DNA of 32,475 bases from Acinetobacter lwoffii (GTDB lineage Bacteria > Pseudomonadota > Gammaproteobacteria > Pseudomonadales > Moraxellaceae), in the NCBI RefSeq assembly GCF_002321025.1, contig NZ_DCLL01000030.1, forward strand, positions 1-32,475, read 5' to 3'. The notes under the pieces are model-generated. The model did no database searches. It worked only from the letters and a program-made list of their open reading frames with translations, and had not been told where the DNA came from. Position 1 is the first letter of the stretch, and every line of letters starts with the position of its first letter. A program made the translations under genes and the position numbers. Shown piece by piece: positions 17,111 through 25,784 of this stretch.

Positions 17111-18301
17111 ATGAGTTTTGCCGCCCAAATCAAGATTCCTGCCACCTATATGCGTGGAGGCACCAGTAAAGGTGTTTTCTTTAAGCTGGATGACCTGCCT
17201 ATAGCAGCACAACAGCCGGGCCGGATTCGTGATCAGCTTTTGCTGCGCGTGATTGGTAGTCCAGACCCTTATGGGAAGCAGATTGATGGTATGGGGGGTG
17301 CCAGTTCCAGTACTAGTAAAACGGTCATTCTGTCAAAAAGCCTGCACGCTGATCATGATGTCGATTATTTATTTGGTCAGGTGTCAATTGATCGTCCTTT
17401 TGTGGACTGGAGTGGCAACTGTGGCAATCTGACCGCGGCAGTAGGTGCATTTGCCATTTCCAATGGTCTGGTTGATGCCGAACGTATTCCTGAAAATGGG
17501 TTGTGCACAGTACGCATCTGGCAGGCCAATATTCAGAAAACCATTATTGCACATGTGCCGATGCAAGATGGTCAAGTGCAGGAGCTGGGTGATTTTGAAC
17601 TGGATGGCGTAACCTTTCCTGCGGCGGAAGTGCAGATCGAGTTTCTGGATCCAGCTGATGATGATGCTGAAGGTGGTTCGATGTTTCCGACAGGTAATCT
17701 GGTCGATACTTTGGAAGTGCCAAATATTGGCAACTTTGAAGTGACCATGATTAATGCCGGCATTCCAACCGTCTTTTTGAATGCTGGAGATCTCGGCTAT
17801 AAGGGCACAGAGCTTCAGGATCATATCAATAATGACGTAGCAGCCCTGACAAAATTTGAGACAATTCGTGCCTATGCAGCGAAGCAGATGGGAGTGATTC
17901 AGGATATTGCCGAAGCCGTAACCCGACAACACACGCCAAAAATTGCCTTTGTTGCACCACCGAGTAACTATACCTGTTCAAGTGGCAAAACCGTCACTGA
18001 AGCAGATACCGATATTCTGGTTCGTGCCTTGTCTATGGGTAAACTCCATCATGCCATGATGGGCACGGCTGCAGTGGCTATTGGTACGGCAGCTGCCATT
18101 CCCGGAACATTGGTGAACCGGGTCGCAGGTGGGGTAGAGCGTGAAGCGGTGCGTTTCGGTCATCCTTCCGGGACTTTAAGAGTGGGTGCACAAGCAAGTT
18201 TTGAAAATGGTGAGTGGAAAGTGAAGAAAGCGATTATGAGCCGTAGTGCCCGCGTATTGATGGAAGGCTGGGTGCGCGTACCAGAAGATGTTCTCGTTTA
18301 A
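17111..18301 (+). CDS. prpF: 2-methylaconitate cis-trans isomerase PrpF
   Basis: PrpF isomerises the 2-methylaconitate made by AcnD, so that the methylcitrate cycle can degrade propionate. The 396-residue product has the family signature YMRGGTSKGVFF at residues 13-24. It also has the RVIGSPDPYGKQIDGMGGASSSTSKT, SGNCGNLTAAVGAFAI and RFGHPSGTLRVGA regions, and it matches my memory of the Shewanella enzyme along its whole length. Two diaminopimelate-epimerase-like halves are expected. The usual neighbours prpB, prpC and acnD are absent from this window: the flanks are a permease and ispA. The gene ends in its own terminator, so it is a single-gene unit. Confidence 0.93.
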   Translation: MSFAAQIKIPATYMRGGTSKGVFFKLDDLPIAAQQPGRIRDQLLLRVIGSPDPYGKQIDGMGGASSSTSKTVILSKSLHADHDVDYLFGQVSIDRPFVDWSGNCGNLTAAVGAFAISNGLVDAERIPENGLCTVRIWQANIQKTIIAHVPMQDGQVQELGDFELDGVTFPAAEVQIEFLDPADDDAEGGSMFPTGNLVDTLEVPNIGNFEVTMINAGIPTVFLNAGDLGYKGTELQDHINNDVAALTKFETIRAYAAKQMGVIQDIAEAVTRQHTPKIAFVAPPSNYTCSSGKTVTEADTDILVRALSMGKLHHAMMGTAAVAIGTAAAIPGTLVNRVAGGVEREAVRFGHPSGTLRVGAQASFENGEWKVKKAIMSRSARVLMEGWVRVPEDVLV

Positions 18302-18325
18302 ATGCCGTGCATACATTTAGCCTGT

Positions 18326-18354
18326 AAAACCACCGGTTCTGCGGTGGTTTTTTA
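18326..18354 (+). terminator. Intrinsic terminator of prpF
   Basis: A 10-bp stem AAAACCACCG/CGGTGGTTTT with a 6-base loop and T-run starts 25 bases after the prpF stop. Confidence 0.92.
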
Positions 18355-18424
18355 TGGTTTAAAATCTCTGACTTGCTTATTTGATATTGAATAGCAAATT
18401 TCAGTAGAACAATTCGATTTATGG

Positions 18425-18458
18425 CTGAAAATTCAAGGCATTTCTAGGTACAATGCCT
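18425..18458 (+). promoter_or_regulatory. Possible ispA promoter with overlapping inverted repeat
   Basis: CTGAAA (18425-18430), an 18-base spacer and TACAAT (18449-18454) resemble a sigma-70 promoter about 65 bases before the ispA start. GGCATT (18438-18443) and AATGCC (18453-18458) form an inverted repeat across the -10 element. Confidence 0.4.
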
Positions 18459-18523
18459 GATCACCGTACAGGCATTTATTCGCTTGTCATTTTATTCTTC
18501 TGGACTACGTATTCGAGGCGAAT

Positions 18524-19432
18524 GTGTCATCTATCACTGACGTATCAACCCATGCACTCACTCAAGCACAACACCGCATTCAACAGGATTTATTGACCGC
18601 TCTGGAAGCCTTTGCCATTCCAGAACCGTTAAGGTCGGCAGTCCATCATGCTGTGATGCTTGGTGGCAAGCGAGTACGTCCAGCGCTATGCTATGCCACT
18701 GCTGCATTAAAACCCAATCAGAATAGTGCTGCAGTGCGCCGTGCAGCGGTTGCAATCGAGTTTATTCACTGCTATTCACTGGCCCATGATGATCTGCCGT
18801 GTATGGACAATGATTTGCTGCGCCGTGGCCAGCCGACATGTCATGTGGCTTATGGAGAAGATACCGCGCTTTTGGCAGGTGATATCCTGCAATCGATGGC
18901 TTTTGAAATTTTGGGTAGCCGTCTGTTTGATCAGGGGCCAGCGGTAGAAGCTTCCATTGTATTGAAACAGATGCAGATTCTGGCGACAGCCTCTTCGAAA
19001 ATGGTGAATGGTCAGGTTTTAGATTTACAGTCTGAAGGCAAAAAAATCGATCAGCAAGCACTGGAAACCATCCATCGCAATAAAACCGGTGCTTTGATTA
19101 GTGCTGCGATCATGATGGCGGCGGTGACAATCTTTGAAGGTACCGATCTGGCCATTCCTAAATTACGTGAGTTTGGACAGGCGATTGGTCTGGCCTTCCA
19201 GGTACAGGATGATATTCTGGATATTATTTCCGATACCGAAGTCTTGGGGAAAACTGCAGGTAAAGATGAACAGGTTGAAAAATCAACCTATCCGGCATTG
19301 ATGGGTCTGGAGCAGGCCAAAGCCTATGCCCAGCAATTACACGATCAAGCCCTAACGGCGCTTGCCCATTTTGAAGGTCAGGCGGAAGAGTTGATGCAAA
19401 TTACCCGGTTCCTGCTCATGCGAAAAAGCTGA
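18524..19432 (+). CDS. ispA: Farnesyl diphosphate synthase (short-chain polyprenyl synthase)
   Basis: IspA condenses isopentenyl diphosphate with dimethylallyl and geranyl diphosphate to farnesyl diphosphate, the precursor of undecaprenyl phosphate and quinone side chains. The 302-residue product has the first aspartate-rich motif DDLPCMD (residues 89-95) and the second, DDILD (229-233). It also has LGGKRVRPAL (46-55), GQVLDLQSEG and the KTGALI helix. Translation starts at GTG, with GAGGCG just upstream. An ATG two bases earlier is out of frame. The sequence matches bacterial IspA rather than longer-chain synthases. It has its own terminator. Confidence 0.94.
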   Translation: MSSITDVSTHALTQAQHRIQQDLLTALEAFAIPEPLRSAVHHAVMLGGKRVRPALCYATAALKPNQNSAAVRRAAVAIEFIHCYSLAHDDLPCMDNDLLRRGQPTCHVAYGEDTALLAGDILQSMAFEILGSRLFDQGPAVEASIVLKQMQILATASSKMVNGQVLDLQSEGKKIDQQALETIHRNKTGALISAAIMMAAVTIFEGTDLAIPKLREFGQAIGLAFQVQDDILDIISDTEVLGKTAGKDEQVEKSTYPALMGLEQAKAYAQQLHDQALTALAHFEGQAEELMQITRFLLMRKS

Positions 19433-19474
19433 TTGGAACATATTTTTCTTCTCAGGTATAAGAACATTCCATAA

Positions 19475-19499
19475 AAAAGAGGACTTGAAGTCCTCTTTT
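19475..19499. terminator. Bidirectional terminator between ispA and putP
   Basis: A 10-bp perfect stem AAAAGAGGAC/GTCCTCTTTT with a 5-base loop lies between converging genes. Confidence 0.9.
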
Positions 19500-19514
19500 C
19501 TAGTTGTTACAGAA

Positions 19515-21005
19515 TTATTTGCTTTCGTTGTACAGGCGTTCAGCTTCTTCAAAACGGTCAGTCACTTCTGCTGTTGGCGCTTTGCCCATCAGGCTCACCA
19601 CCACAATCGCCAGCATTGAACAGATAAAGCCAGGAACGATTTCATACAGGCCAGTGTCTGCAAACAGGTTTTTCCAGAAAATAACCACGACTGCACCTAT
19701 GATCATCCCTGCTAAAGCACCATTCAAGGTCATGCGTTTCCAGAACAGTGACAGGATAATCAGCGGACCAAAGGCGGCACCAAAACCTGCCCAGGCATAC
19801 GCCACCAGCCCCAGTACTTTGGATTCAGGATTACCCGCCATCCAGATCGCCAGCAAGGCAATCAGCAGTACCATCAAACGGCCAACCCAGACCAGTTCTT
19901 TTTGCGAGGCATTTTTACGCAGGAAAGATTTATAGAAGTCTTCTGTCAAGGTGCTTGAACAGACCAATAACTGACAGCTTAAAGTACTCATTACTGCGGC
20001 AAGAATCGCCGCCAGAACTACACCTGCAATCCATGGGTTAAACAGGATTTTGGTCAGTTCCATAAATACGGTTTCAGGATTGGCATTCACTGCAGCGGCC
20101 AGTTCCGGATGCTGCTGGAAATAGGCGATCCCAAAGAAGCCGGCTGCGACTGCACCGCCCAGACATAGAATCATCCAGGTCATGCCAATACGGCGTGCAT
20201 TTGGAATCGACTTGACCGAATCGGCTGCCATGAAGCGCACCAAAATATGCGGCTGGCCAAAGTAACCCAGACCCCAGGCGAGCAGAGAAATAATCGCAAC
20301 AAAGCTCAGATCACCCAGAATATTCATTGCTTGAGGACGAGCAGCTTCCAGTGCCAAAGTTACCTGAGACATATCTGAAAATGCCATCAACGTCACGATT
20401 GGTGTCAGCAACAGGGCAAAGATCATCAGCCCCGCCTGAATGGTATCGGTCCAGCTCACAGCCAGGAAGCCACCAATAAACACATAGCTGATGGTGGCAA
20501 TCGCACTGATCCAGAGCGCGGTGCTATAAGACATGTCAAACATGCTTTCGAACAGACGCGCGCCTGCAACCATGCCGGAAGCACAGTAAATCGCAAAGAA
20601 AATCAGAATCACGAAAGCCGAAACAATACGCAGGATTTTCTTCTGGTCGTTAAAACGATTCGAGAAATAATCCGGCAGGGTCAGGGCATTGTGCTGAACT
20701 TCGGTATGCACCCTCAGACGGCCAGCAACCAGCAGCCAGTTGAGCCAGGCACCAATAATCAGACCGATGGCAATCCACATCTCAGACAGGCCGGAAAGAT
20801 AAATCGCACCGGGCAGGCCCATGAGGAGCCAGCCACTCATGTCGGAAGCCCCTGCAGAAAGTGCAGTGACAAAACTCCCTAAACGTCGGCCCCCTAAGAT
20901 GTAATCGGAAAAGTTGCTTGTCGCGCGATAAGCCATCAGGCCAATCACCACCATTGCGACAATATAGAAAAGAAAAGTAATTAAGGTTGGATTTAGGGAG
21001 CTCAT
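19515..21005 (-). CDS. putP: Sodium/proline symporter PutP
   Basis: PutP is a solute:sodium symporter of the inner membrane that imports proline with Na+. From the ATG at 21005 the protein has 496 residues and about 13 hydrophobic segments. Key stretches are SDYILGGRRLGSFVTALSAGASDMSGWLLMGLPGA, which holds Na+ and substrate residues in the family, and the middle WGLGYFGQPHILVRFMAAD segment with its Gly-Gln-Pro-His-Ile pattern typical of PutP. A longer frame begins 13 codons upstream, but those codons are polar and unlike the family. A GGA lies just before the chosen start. No putA is nearby, so proline breakdown genes lie elsewhere if present. Confidence 0.93.
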   Translation of the reverse strand: MSSLNPTLITFLFYIVAMVVIGLMAYRATSNFSDYILGGRRLGSFVTALSAGASDMSGWLLMGLPGAIYLSGLSEMWIAIGLIIGAWLNWLLVAGRLRVHTEVQHNALTLPDYFSNRFNDQKKILRIVSAFVILIFFAIYCASGMVAGARLFESMFDMSYSTALWISAIATISYVFIGGFLAVSWTDTIQAGLMIFALLLTPIVTLMAFSDMSQVTLALEAARPQAMNILGDLSFVAIISLLAWGLGYFGQPHILVRFMAADSVKSIPNARRIGMTWMILCLGGAVAAGFFGIAYFQQHPELAAAVNANPETVFMELTKILFNPWIAGVVLAAILAAVMSTLSCQLLVCSSTLTEDFYKSFLRKNASQKELVWVGRLMVLLIALLAIWMAGNPESKVLGLVAYAWAGFGAAFGPLIILSLFWKRMTLNGALAGMIIGAVVVIFWKNLFADTGLYEIVPGFICSMLAIVVVSLMGKAPTAEVTDRFEEAERLYNESK

Positions 21006-21170
21006 ACGGTATCCATTTTTAAGTTGGACAGTAGATCGAAACAAGGAATAAGATAGTTGCGAAAAGCTTTAATCCGAAAGCCAGGCAACATCAAATCCAG
21101 TAGATTTCAAAAATAAACGCGAAATTTAACCATAAATTCACATTTTTTGCTGAGATTTTCTTGCGCGAAT

Positions 21171-21198
21171 AAAAATAGGCAACCCTCGGGCTGCCTAT
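21171..21198 (-). terminator. Intrinsic terminator of nfeD-qmcA
   Basis: On the minus strand, ATAGGCAGCCC pairs with GGGTTGCCTAT (one G-U) around a 3-base loop, followed by TTTTTATT. It is about 20 bases after the qmcA stop. Confidence 0.85.
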
Positions 21199-21218
21199 GT
21201 ATAAAGTCAAAAGATAAA

Positions 21219-22073
21219 TTAGTTAGGGCGACCCATGACACCGCGGATCGTATTTAACACATCGGCTGGAAGGACCACGGTCTTGGCATTTGGCGACTTG
21301 GCCATATCCTGCATGGCTTTAATATACTGTTCACCCAGTAAATAGGCGACCGGAATTTCATTATCGCCAATGGCAGAAGTCACCATGTCAATTGCACGTT
21401 GTGAAGACTCAGCCAGTACCACTTGTGCTTCGGCATCACGACGTGAGGCTTCCAGACGGCCATCCGCTTCCAGAATCGCGGCCTGTTTTTCACCGTCAGC
21501 TTTGGTGACGGTTGCACGACGCTGACGTTCAGCAGCGGCCTGTTCTTCCATCGCAGTCTGCATGGTAATTGATGGCTTAATATCCTGAATTTCCACAGTC
21601 TTTAGGGTAATTCCCCAGTCCGAGATATCATCGGAAATACTGGATTTCAAGCGTGCCTTGATATGGTCACGTGAAGACAGGGCATCATCCAGATCCATTT
21701 CACCGACAATCGAACGCAGTGAAGTCTGTACCAGGTTCTGAATCGCCCAGGAATAGTTTTCAATCCCGTACACTGCTTTTTCTGGCGTAGTCAGGTTGAT
21801 ATAGGCCACGGCATTCATCAGCAAAACCGCGTTATCACGGGTAATCACTTCCTGTGAGGGAATATCCAGAACGATATCTTTAGTTGTGACTTTATAGGCG
21901 ACTTCATCGACATAAGGAATGACAAAATTCAGGCCCGGATTTAGGGTGGTATGGTATTTACCCAGACGCTGTACGATCCATTTGTAGCCTTGCGGCACAA
22001 TCCGCACACCTTTAAAAATGGTAATCGCAACAAAGGCCAGAAACGCGATAACAATGATAGAACCACCAGACAT
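21219..22073 (-). CDS. qmcA: SPFH/Band 7 membrane protein (QmcA/stomatin-like)
   Basis: Stomatin-like proteins form large membrane cages that organise membrane microdomains and partner with FtsH or NfeD. The 284-residue protein has one N-terminal membrane segment (about residues 5-20), then the SPFH core starting VRIVPQGYKWIVQRLGKYHTTLNPGLNFVIPYVDEV. A long Ala/Glu/Arg-rich coiled helix follows (AMEEQAAAERQRRATVTKADGEKQAAILEADG), then a short C-terminal cap. It follows nfeD by 12 bases, the typical paired arrangement. The symbol is by similarity to E. coli QmcA (YbbK), and the precise role in this organism is not established. Confidence 0.88.
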   Translation of the reverse strand: MSGGSIIVIAFLAFVAITIFKGVRIVPQGYKWIVQRLGKYHTTLNPGLNFVIPYVDEVAYKVTTKDIVLDIPSQEVITRDNAVLLMNAVAYINLTTPEKAVYGIENYSWAIQNLVQTSLRSIVGEMDLDDALSSRDHIKARLKSSISDDISDWGITLKTVEIQDIKPSITMQTAMEEQAAAERQRRATVTKADGEKQAAILEADGRLEASRRDAEAQVVLAESSQRAIDMVTSAIGDNEIPVAYLLGEQYIKAMQDMAKSPNAKTVVLPADVLNTIRGVMGRPN

Positions 22074-22085
22074 AGCTTATTCACC

Positions 22086-22559
22086 TTATTGATTTTGATA
22101 ATTCGTGCTGTGAGGTTGTACGACCAGGTCATTACCCAGAATATCCACGACGCGAACGCGGTCTCCGACCTGAACTGAGTCCAGAGTTCGGCATTCCCAT
22201 TCATCCGAACCTAAAACTGGCATCGGAAAGCGCACCCGGATTTGCCCATGATCCAGATTAGTCTGAATCACCATGCCCACCTGACCAATGGTCGCTTCAC
22301 GCGATAGACCGGCTTTGGTCTTATCAATGGAAAGTGGCTTGATAAACTTAAACCAGAGCAGCGTACACAGAACAGAAAGTACGATCCAGGTCAGGAGCTG
22401 GGTCGTCAGTCCCATCATCGGGAACATCCAGTACAGGACGCCAACCATGATGGCACCGATCCCGAACCACAGGGCAGCAAATGCGGGCAGTAGTAATTCC
22501 GATAGAATCAGAAGGATGCCTAATACAAACCAGTGCCAAGGTTCAAGAACTAATTCCAT
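22086..22559 (-). CDS. NfeD-family membrane protein (YbbJ-like)
   Basis: NfeD proteins partner with SPFH proteins. The 157-residue short form has two or three N-terminal membrane segments (within residues 10-72) and a C-terminal OB-fold domain (about residues 85-148). The pattern GLSREATIGQVGMVIQ, then GDRVRVVDILGNDLVVQP, is usual for NfeD/YbbJ. It lacks the N-terminal serine-protease domain of long NfeD proteins. It is the first gene of a two-gene unit with qmcA, and 102 bases separate it from the patatin-like gene upstream. Confidence 0.88.
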   Translation of the reverse strand: MELVLEPWHWFVLGILLILSELLLPAFAALWFGIGAIMVGVLYWMFPMMGLTTQLLTWIVLSVLCTLLWFKFIKPLSIDKTKAGLSREATIGQVGMVIQTNLDHGQIRVRFPMPVLGSDEWECRTLDSVQVGDRVRVVDILGNDLVVQPHSTNYQNQ

Positions 22560-22661
22560 ATCGTGACCTATATCGCTAAGTATTTAATTAATCATCATCT
22601 TTATATGATTGATCTTCAATGTAGCAGATGCGGCCGCAGATGAATATAAAAAATTCATGCA

Positions 22662-23579
22662 TCAAAATTTTGCCGGACGTGGCGGTTTAAATGCCGCGGG
22701 AGACTGCTTGAAGTTGCTAATGGCTTTTTCAATAGTACGGATTTTCAGCTGAGCAGCCTTTTCACCTTCCAGAATGGTGGCATTGCTGGCTTTCAGGTCT
22801 AAAGTACCGATATGACCGACTTTGGGCTGGATCACCACAGTGGCCTGACTCAGCTCTTCATTAATACTTTGCTGTCCCATAATGTTCAGGGTCTGATCCA
22901 GTACACCCCACATGTTCAGGGCTTTATTGCCATCTGGGCGTGCAGAAATATCCACAGCAATCACAATATCTGCCCCCATATCTTTGGCGGTCTTGACCGG
23001 AATCGGACTGACCAGACCGCCATCGACATATTTGGTGCCGCCAATCACGGCAGGCACAAACACATTCGGAATACTGCAGGACGCTCGGACCGCCTGTCCG
23101 GCATTGCCTTTAATAAAGTCAGCTTTACGGCCGTTGTCTAGGCGAGTGGCAACTGCAGCAAAACGAATCGGGAATTGCTCAATCGGTTTGTTCGCTACAT
23201 TCTTGTTGACGAAATCCTGCAGTTTTTGTCCGGCAATAATCCCTTGTCGATTTAAAGTTAGGTCACGGATATCCGACTCTTTAAAATTCAGGGCAATCTG
23301 CTGTAACTGATAAGGCGATTTGCCACTGGCATACAGGCTACCGACAAAACTGCCGGCACTGGTACCGGTGACGATTTTCGGTTTGATGCCGTGTGATTCG
23401 AGCACTTTAATGACGCCAATATGGGCAAAACCTTTGGCACCGCCGCCACCGAGGGCAATGGCGACGACAGGTTCACGGGCTTTTAATGGCGTGGCAGGCG
23501 TAGGTGTTTTAGTGGCTTTGTCACAGGCTGCAAGACTGAAACCAAGGCAGCCAATTAAGGCATAACGGGCTAATTTCAT
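22662..23579 (-). CDS. Patatin-like phospholipase, predicted lipoprotein (RssA type)
   Basis: The 305-residue protein has a lipoprotein signal ending LGFSLAAC, so Cys19 is the likely lipidated residue. A patatin domain follows: the glycine-rich oxyanion loop GGGGAKG (44-50), nucleophile Ser74 in GTSAG (72-76), and Asp186 in DGG (186-188), which complete the Ser-Asp dyad. This predicts an active acyl hydrolase, probably on phospholipids, anchored to the outer side of the inner membrane or to the outer membrane. The retained lipobox differs from cytoplasmic RssA. The PlsC-like acyltransferase gene lies 63 bases upstream on the same strand, so joint action in lipid turnover is possible but inferred. 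Confidence 0.9.
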   Translation of the reverse strand: MKLARYALIGCLGFSLAACDKATKTPTPATPLKAREPVVAIALGGGGAKGFAHIGVIKVLESHGIKPKIVTGTSAGSFVGSLYASGKSPYQLQQIALNFKESDIRDLTLNRQGIIAGQKLQDFVNKNVANKPIEQFPIRFAAVATRLDNGRKADFIKGNAGQAVRASCSIPNVFVPAVIGGTKYVDGGLVSPIPVKTAKDMGADIVIAVDISARPDGNKALNMWGVLDQTLNIMGQQSINEELSQATVVIQPKVGHIGTLDLKASNATILEGEKAAQLKIRTIEKAISNFKQSPAAFKPPRPAKF

Positions 23580-23642
23580 TATAAAAACTGGTGATTAAAT
23601 CAACAAAATTCAGGTTATCACATCAAAAAAAGCCGTATTTGC

Positions 23643-24272
23643 CTAGTCTTTTTTCAAAAGCTTTTGTAACGGCTTGGCCACCCAGTCCGGATTTTTGGCC
23701 GAGAATTTACCTTGATAATGCTGATAAATCTGTTCCAGATCGTATTCATAATCACCGGTCAGATGGTAGACGCCCAGGATATGAATGGTCTTGATATCAT
23801 AATCAAAGGAAAACATCACAATCGGCAAATGGGCCGCCTTGGCAATATGATAAAAACCGCTTCGAATTTTTTCTGGTGCCTTACGTGAACCTTCCGGTGC
23901 CATACCGACCCAGATCTGCTGCGATTTTTCAATGATGTCTACAATCTGTCGGGTATGTTCTTGTGGACTATCTCGGACGACAGGAACCACACCAATCCAT
24001 TCCAGAACCGGTTTGAGTGGAGTGTGAAACAGGCTGTCTTTACCGAAAATTGTAATCTGAATACCGAGACCAAGCAGGGCATTAAAACCCAGCCATGCAT
24101 CAATATTGGAAGTGTGCGGGGAAATAATCGCCACAGCTTTAGGTAAGTCTGGAAATTCGCCTTCCAGACGCCAGCCCTGTGCCAAAAAAAGCTGCCTAAA
24201 AAAAGTCCGGCTCAGTTTGCTGCCACGAGCCGGGACATGCGGCGGGAGTTGGGGGAAACGTATTTGGGCCAT
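23643..24272 (-). CDS. 1-acyl-glycerol-3-phosphate acyltransferase-like protein (PlsC family)
   Basis: A 209-residue acyltransferase-fold protein. It has the HX4D catalytic motif HTSNID (His53, Asp58) and the substrate-binding EGSR (residues 127-130) in MAPEGSRKAPEKIRSGF. The segment VVPVVRDSPQEHT matches the third conserved block. The Ser-Asn-Ile-Asp form of motif I is common in the uncharacterised short branch of this family, so its substrate may not be lysophosphatidate. No strong membrane segment is seen. It precedes the patatin-like gene on the same strand and diverges from the MFS permease. Confidence 0.85.
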   Translation of the reverse strand: MAQIRFPQLPPHVPARGSKLSRTFFRQLFLAQGWRLEGEFPDLPKAVAIISPHTSNIDAWLGFNALLGLGIQITIFGKDSLFHTPLKPVLEWIGVVPVVRDSPQEHTRQIVDIIEKSQQIWVGMAPEGSRKAPEKIRSGFYHIAKAAHLPIVMFSFDYDIKTIHILGVYHLTGDYEYDLEQIYQHYQGKFSAKNPDWVAKPLQKLLKKD

Positions 24273-24409
24273 TAGTTTTGTCTCTTCCTGAAACTAATTT
24301 TTCTTTATTTTTTATTATATTAGACTGTTGTAAAATCCGGATCATTGGCAAAATGTATAGCATCTTAAATGCTGGTGATGCATTTTCACCTTAAGGACTT
24401 GGCCTACAT

Positions 24410-25648
24410 ATGCGGAATATCTATATCTTACTGTTTTCGCTGTATTGGGCACAGGGGCTTCCGGTCGGATTTATGACGCATGCCTTGCCGGTCATTCTGC
24501 GAGCTGAAGGGGTATCGCTGGCGCATATCGGAGGCTTTGGCCTGTTAATGCTGCCTTGGTCGATTAAAATATTCTGGGCACCTTTAGTTGATCGGCATGG
24601 ATCGAGCGCCAAAGGTCATTACCGTAGCTGGATTATTCCCTTGCAATGGCTGTCAGTTGCTGTATTGATTGGGCTCTCATTTCTACCGATTCAGGCCTTG
24701 AATCAGCCGCTGTATTTAGCACTGCTTTTTATCATGCTTTTGCTGATGAATGGTATTGGGGCCACGCAGGATATTGCCACCGATGCATTAGCGGTGAACA
24801 TTCTGGATCATGAGCAACAGCATTGGGGCAATACCTTTCAGGTGATCGGTTCGCGTCTGGGGTTCATTGTCGGAGGTGGGGCCATATTATGGTTGCTCGA
24901 TCTGCTGCAATGGCAAAGTACCTTTCTGTTGCTGGCGGCTCTGGTCTTTCTTAATACTTTACCCATTTTATTTTTTAAAGAACCTGAGCATCTAAAAACC
25001 ACCACGCAAACTTCTGAACAACCAGCACTCAGCAATATTAAAGCTTATTTCCGTCACTTCTGGTCAGATTCCACCTTGGCTGCCTGGTTACTGGTTTTAC
25101 TGACCTTTAAAATCGCCGATGGTTTATCCGGGCCTTTATTAAAACCTTTAATGGTGGATCTTGGACTGAGCTTTAGCCAGATTGGCCTTTATGTCACCAT
25201 GCTGGGAGCCATGGCTGCCTTGATTGGGGCCGGACTGGCGGGCTGGTGCCTGAAATATTGGTCGCGCAGCTCAAGTTTGATCATTTTCTCAATTCTAAAA
25301 ATATTAAGCTTAATGGCTTATGCCTGGCTGGCTGCCCAGTATGAAGCTCAAAACAAAGTACAAAACTGGATGATATATCTGGTCAATGCAGCCGAAGACA
25401 TGATCTCAGCCATGCTTTTGGTGGTCATGTTGACTTTGCTCATGCAATACAGCCGCAAGCATCTGGCAGGCACAGATTTTACCTTTCAGGTTGCACTAAT
25501 GGCTACGGTGAGTGGGGGACTTTATACCCTGAGTGGCATTTTTGGAGATGCTTTAGGCTATCAAAATTATCTGAAGCTCATCGTGATCGTGGCAATTATC
25601 TGTTTAATTCCAATTTTCCGATGGATGAAAGTTGCAGAAAAAGTATAA
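24410..25648 (+). CDS. Major facilitator permease, AmpG or RhtX/FptX type
   Basis: A 412-residue inner-membrane protein with about 12 hydrophobic segments. The N-terminus LYWAQGLPVGFMTHALPVILR and the loop WSIKIFWAPLVDRHG are typical of the AmpG-related MFS group. That group includes AmpG (import of anhydro-muropeptides during cell-wall recycling) and RhtX/FptX (import of ferric siderophores). The internal ATQDIATDALAVNIL pattern also fits both. No siderophore or wall-recycling gene lies nearby to decide. The ATG has AAGGA upstream. It is transcribed divergently from the acyltransferase gene. Confidence 0.8.
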   Translation: MRNIYILLFSLYWAQGLPVGFMTHALPVILRAEGVSLAHIGGFGLLMLPWSIKIFWAPLVDRHGSSAKGHYRSWIIPLQWLSVAVLIGLSFLPIQALNQPLYLALLFIMLLLMNGIGATQDIATDALAVNILDHEQQHWGNTFQVIGSRLGFIVGGGAILWLLDLLQWQSTFLLLAALVFLNTLPILFFKEPEHLKTTTQTSEQPALSNIKAYFRHFWSDSTLAAWLLVLLTFKIADGLSGPLLKPLMVDLGLSFSQIGLYVTMLGAMAALIGAGLAGWCLKYWSRSSSLIIFSILKILSLMAYAWLAAQYEAQNKVQNWMIYLVNAAEDMISAMLLVVMLTLLMQYSRKHLAGTDFTFQVALMATVSGGLYTLSGIFGDALGYQNYLKLIVIVAIICLIPIFRWMKVAEKV

Positions 25649-25725
25649 AATTTCCAAATAATCAACTATTTGGTTAAATGTTAGCCTAAAGTACTAAATA
25701 GAATATATAAATATTAATTTAATAA

Positions 25726-25765
25726 TTTTGTAACATAAGCGCCGTGTGTATTATTTGTTACAAAA
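25726..25765. promoter_or_regulatory. Long perfect inverted repeat in the porin leader/promoter
   Basis: TTTTGTAACA (25726-25735) and TGTTACAAAA (25756-25765) are exact complements of 10 bases. Their centres lie 30 bases apart, about three helical turns, just before the porin ribosome binding site TAAGGA (25771-25776). The placement suggests either a dimer-binding operator or an mRNA leader hairpin with a 20-base loop. Function is not known. Confidence 0.55.
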
Positions 25766-25784
25766 TAAATTAAGGATTTTTTTG

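Noticed and set aside
17384..17932. A 182-codon minus-strand frame inside prpF
   Set aside because: It is antisense to an intact conserved gene, with a His/Cys/Ile-rich product typical of a shadow frame.
13379..18354. Similar CCACC/GGTGG hairpins after fadL copy 2 and prpF as a dispersed repeat family
   Set aside because: Each is a simple terminator stem directly after a stop codon. The flanks differ and short GC stems of this type are common.
22620..22662. A GCGGCCGC palindrome and ATGAAT/ATTCAT repeat between the patatin-like gene and nfeD as a terminator
   Set aside because: The arms are short, the loops do not favour a strong hairpin, and no T-run follows in the direction of transcription.
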